Shown here: positions 63,950-64,000 of the stretch, piece by piece
Layout: the number at the start of each line of letters is the position of its first letter
Position numbering within the stretch: position 1 is the stretch's first letter
Source of the DNA: Leguminivora glycinivorella
Taxonomy: Eukaryota > Arthropoda > Insecta > Lepidoptera > Tortricidae
NCBI RefSeq assembly: GCF_023078275.1
Contig: NC_062978.1
Location: 18,995,883 to 19,059,882, forward strand
DNA: 64,000 nucleotides
Reading direction: 5' to 3'
Position numbers and translations under genes: made by a program
The notes under the pieces: generated by a model
Told to the model about the DNA's origin: nothing
The model's input: only the letters and a program-made list of their open reading frames with translations
Databases searched by the model: none

Positions 63950-64000
63950 AATGTACAAAAATAAAAACTTTGCCGTCTGCCTCCATTTTTGGGTTAGTGA

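Overview
The window reads as AT-rich, repeat-dense intergenic or intronic DNA from a lepidopteran (moth or butterfly) nuclear genome. The evidence is the repeat content: several LINE 3' ends coding typical non-LTR reverse-transcriptase tails, tRNA-derived SINE heads, TTAGG-type motifs, many short foldback (MITE) families, and repeat families that I recognise from memory as common in Lepidoptera. No open reading frame is long enough to be an intact host gene or an intact autonomous transposon. No rRNA, functional tRNA, operon or CRISPR array is visible.

Layout. 1-4 kb: LINE tails, a foldback inserted in a LINE tail, a GC-rich MITE, a Helitron-like fragment, an RTE-like 3' end and a tRNA-like SINE head. 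4-9.6 kb: mostly unique AT-rich DNA with two MITEs. 9.6-13.2 kb: a hAT-type element, a 937-bp Tc1/mariner-type element and a 227-bp conserved repeat. 13-19 kb: sparse. 19-33 kb: two hAT elements, three copies of a TTAA-type foldback, two 535-bp GGTTCCGTAG elements, a five-unit ~165-bp tandem array (25.7-26.5 kb) and two neighbouring GGCGTCATCC MITEs. 33-42 kb: mostly unique, with a hAT element in a LINE and two large palindromes. 42-44.3 kb: a four-level nest of mobile elements. 45-46 kb: a SINE inside another repeat. 48-51 kb: a 1.7-kb element around a 13-unit minisatellite, then a ~380-bp tandem repeat carrying a MITE. 51-57 kb: a CpG-rich promoter-like block, LINE ends, a TA-flanked MITE with a tRNA-like cloverleaf, and second copies of earlier families. 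57-64 kb: further MITEs, LINE tails and SINE pieces.

Four elements have duplicated 8-bp flanks typical of hAT insertion (9644, 21585, 27381, 38212), and several have TA flanks typical of Tc1/mariner. Host coding potential is limited to a few exon-like stretches with plausible splice signals (17273, 21226, 33164, 51622 on minus); all are low confidence. The parts do not form a pathway. The interest lies in the insertion history and in several unclassified, well-bounded repeat families. All matches to known families are from memory of sequence motifs, and no database search was possible.
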